In this document: positions 62,431 to 64,000 of the stretch, piece by piece
Layout of the letters: each line of letters starts with the position of its first letter
How positions within the stretch are numbered: the stretch's first letter is position 1
Source: Thermobifida cellulosilytica TB100
Lineage (GTDB): Bacteria; Actinomycetota; Actinomycetes; Streptosporangiales; Streptosporangiaceae
Direction of reading: 5' to 3'
DNA: 64,000 nt
NCBI RefSeq assembly: GCF_001517975.1
Contig: NZ_KQ950180.1
Coordinates: 569,755 to 633,754, forward strand
Notes under the pieces: model-generated
Told to the model about the DNA's origin: nothing
The model's input: the letters and a program-made list of their open reading frames with translations, nothing else
Database searches by the model: none
Translations under genes and position numbers: made by a program

Positions 62431-62469
62431 TCAGGATAGGCGAACCAAAGTTAGGGAAGGCTGGGCGAA
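62431..62469. promoter_or_regulatory. Tandem DtxR/IdeR iron-box-like sites
   Basis: TCAGGATAGGCGAACCAAA (62431-62449) agrees with the IdeR/DtxR consensus TTAGGTTAGGCTAACCTAA at 15 of 19 positions, and TTAGGGAAGGCTGGGCGAA (62451-62469) at 13 of 19. They are adjacent and lie 184-222 bases upstream of the VIT-family transporter start. Confidence 0.55.
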
Positions 62470-62708
62470 GCTCTTTTGCGCGCGGCGGGCGCCCCGCCGC
62501 CTCCTCCCGCCCCGCTGCCCCGGCCCCCAAGGAACAGCAGGCAGAGGGAACGCCGGTCGGCGCCGGGCGCCCCCTTGGACGCGACGCCCTCGGGAAGTGA
62601 GCCCCCCTGCGCCACCGCCCCGGTTTTTCTCCTGTGTTTTCGGCATTACCCGGAGAAGTCGCCGGTACACATTTCGTCCGGCCGTCGCGCGTTCCCGCCG
62701 CGCCCGTT

Positions 62709-62744
62709 TCAGGCAAGCCTAGCCTCACCAAGGCGAGGCTTGCC
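62709..62744. promoter_or_regulatory. Hairpin with embedded iron-box-like sequence
   Basis: GGCAAGCCTAGCCT (62712-62725) pairs with 62731-62744 with one mismatch across a 5-base loop, 90 bases downstream of adnB. Its left part, 62709-62727, also matches the iron box at 13 of 19 positions. It may be the adnB terminator, a third regulator site, or both. Confidence 0.4.
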
Positions 62745-62834
62745 CGAAGAACCGTCCCGCCGTCCGGCGGCGCATTTTTCGATTTCCGCGGCGGACGCCG
62801 GCGGGCCAAGGGCGGGAGGGCGCCCGCCCCGGTG

Positions 62835-64000
62835 TCAGTCCTGCGGGGCGTCCTCCCCGGAGGGCTGCGCGCCGGGTTCGGGCACCGCGTCGACGAGCGC
62901 GGCCAGGCCGTCGGCGTCCAGCAGGTCGGCGGGGCGGACCGTCCGGTCGTGGCGGACGTAGTGGAAGGCGGCGCGGACCCGATCCAGGGGCACCCCGACG
63001 ATCCGGGACCAGGCCACCCGGTAGGCGGCCAACTGCACGGCCACCGCGCGGTACTCCCGGGGCGTGGCCGGCGGCTGCCCGGTCTTCCAGTCCACCACGT
63101 CGTAGACGTCGTCATCGGGGTCGTGGAAGACCGCGTCCATCCGGCCCCGCACCAGCCGGTCCCCGATGATGGTCTCGAAGGAGACCTCCACGTCCAGCGG
63201 GATGCGGTCGGCCCACGCGCTCTGCTCGAACCGGCGTTGCAGCTCCTCCAGGTCGGCGTCGCCGACGGCGGTGTCGTCGGCGGCCCCCGGCAGTTCGTCG
63301 GGGTCGACCAGGCTCTGCTGGCCGAAGCGCCGCTCCAGCCAGGCGTGGAAGGCCGTCCCCCGACGGCTGTGCGGGGCGGGCGGACGCGGCAGCGGACGGC
63401 GGATCTGGCGGGCCAGCGCCGCGGGGTCGCGGGCCAGCGACACCAGCGCGGACACGGTCAGGTGGGCGGGCAGCTCCACCTCGGCGGCCTGCCCCCCGGA
63501 CCGCTCGGCGGCGCGGTGGCGCAGCAGCAGCTCCACGTCGCGCGCCCAGTCGCGGGTCCGGCGGCGGGCCGCGGGCCGCAGCACGGCGCGGTCCAGCAGG
63601 TTCACCTCCCGCTCCCAGGCGCCGCCGCGGTACCGCGCGACCAGTTCGGCGGCCCGCTCCGCGGCGGCCCGGCGGTCGCCCCCGTCCGAGGGCCAGACCA
63701 CGGGCTCGTCCTCGACCAGTTCGGGGTTGGCCTCGCCGTCGTCGGGCGGATCGGCCCACCGCGCGACCCGCCCCGCCCCGGCCTCGCACACCTCGCGGAC
63801 CTCTTCCAGGAACACCGAGGGGCCGCGCCGCTGCCTGGCCTCCCGGCCCCACCAGTGCCCGGTGCACACCAGCGCGAACGCGGCGCGGGTCACCGCCACG
63901 TAGGCGAGGCGGCGCTGCTCCATCAGCTCGCGCTCCCGCTCGGCCGCGGTGAAGCGCTTGAGGTCCTCGGCCGTCACGTCCGGCAGGTCGGGCAGGCCCG
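62835..64000 (-). CDS. adnB: AdnB-like helicase-nuclease, C-terminal part (5' end beyond window)
   Basis: Only the last 388 or so residues are present; the frame is open to the right edge. Helicase motif VI is seen in RRLAYVAVTRAAFALV, followed by a PD-(D/E)XK nuclease domain of the RecB type: RGTAFHAWLERRFG, GRMDAVFHDPDDDVYDVVDWKTGQ and YRAVAVQLAAYRVAW contain the catalytic Asp, Asp-Trp-Lys and Gln positions. In mycobacteria AdnA-AdnB form the double-strand-break resecting motor-nuclease, and AdnB (Rv3201c) is the gene nearest nudC. Assignment as adnB rather than adnA rests on gene order. Confidence 0.8.
   Translation of the reverse strand, partial: GLPDLPDVTAEDLKRFTAAERERELMEQRRLAYVAVTRAAFALVCTGHWWGREARQRRGPSVFLEEVREVCEAGAGRVARWADPPDDGEANPELVEDEPVVWPSDGGDRRAAAERAAELVARYRGGAWEREVNLLDRAVLRPAARRRTRDWARDVELLLRHRAAERSGGQAAEVELPAHLTVSALVSLARDPAALARQIRRPLPRPPAPHSRRGTAFHAWLERRFGQQSLVDPDELPGAADDTAVGDADLEELQRRFEQSAWADRIPLDVEVSFETIIGDRLVRGRMDAVFHDPDDDVYDVVDWKTGQPPATPREYRAVAVQLAAYRVAWSRIVGVPLDRVRAAFHYVRHDRTVRPADLLDADGLAALVDAVPEPGAQPSGEDAPQD

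Larger units (their letters stand above)
62248..62834. other. Intergenic region with iron-box-like sites
   Basis: About 590 bases between the VIT-family gene and the adnB end. The part 62320-62420 is very AT-rich for this genome (runs such as AAAAATAACACGG), as in a promoter; the right half is GC-rich. Candidate DtxR/IdeR boxes and a hairpin are listed separately. I see no gene on either strand. Confidence 0.5.

Overview
The window is a high-GC actinobacterial chromosome segment. GTG and TTG starts are common, several genes overlap by GTGA, ATGA or TTGA, and it carries actinomycete-specific families: Kgd, WhiB proteins, DasR, SigR/RsrA, PdtaS, mycoredoxin, UvrD2, UPF0182 and the Zincin_2 family. 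Gene content and order suggest a Nocardiopsaceae/Streptosporangiales-type genome such as Thermobifida; that placement comes from memory and is not tested here. Much of the right half follows gene order known from Mycobacterium tuberculosis and Streptomyces: whiB1-pdtaS, a TB7.3-like biotinyl protein, rsrA-sigR, SRAP-aroA-rsgA-hisN, UPF0182-PDZ protease-zincin, and whiB7-uvrD2-mrx1-nudC-adnB.

Layout. 1-4.1 kb: a cut acidic protein, a methyltransferase, an aminotransferase, a BlaI-type repressor and a short-chain dehydrogenase. 4.7-8.6 kb: kgd plus a tiny DUF6104 gene behind a Crp/GlxR-like site and a clear promoter. 8.7-11.6 kb: a DUF4097-PadR operon and an XRE/DUF5753 regulator. 11.6-16 kb: malic enzyme and a polar amino-acid ABC importer. 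16.5-18.5 kb: a small accessory island with three translationally coupled small ORFs, a divergent GntR-type regulator and long stretches without credible genes. 18.6-26.3 kb: anti-sigma/sigma pair, lipid kinase, whiB1, pdtaS, dasR and a ThDP enzyme. 26.3-31.6 kb: a thioesterase-like protein and a biotinyl-like carrier, two tandem HD-domain membrane proteins with a 28-residue membrane peptide, and rsrA-sigR.

31.9-41 kb: methyltransferase, SRAP protein, DoxX-like protein, aroA-rsgA-hisN and a MacAB-like exporter. 41.1-42.1 kb: two identical initiator tRNA genes flanking a DUF4383 gene. 42.2-53.6 kb: UPF0182, PDZ-Lon protease, moaE, epimerase, zincin, Nudix, photolyase, nucleotidyltransferase-like and YgjP-like metalloprotease genes. 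53.7-64 kb: whiB7 with an attenuator leader, tesB, uvrD2, mrx1, an ANTAR protein, nudC, an M20 dipeptidase, a VIT-family transporter with iron-box-like sites, and the 3' part of adnB.

Regulation is the most informative layer. The sigR gene has a consensus-type SigR promoter and two in-frame starts (long and short isoforms), and mrx1 carries a matching promoter. whiB7 has a WhiB7-type promoter, a 77-codon upstream ORF and a factor-independent terminator with a possible competing pairing. dasR has a 13/16 match to the DasR operator upstream, and whiB1 has a Crp-like site as in mycobacteria. Operator assignments are by eye and are inference unless stated otherwise.
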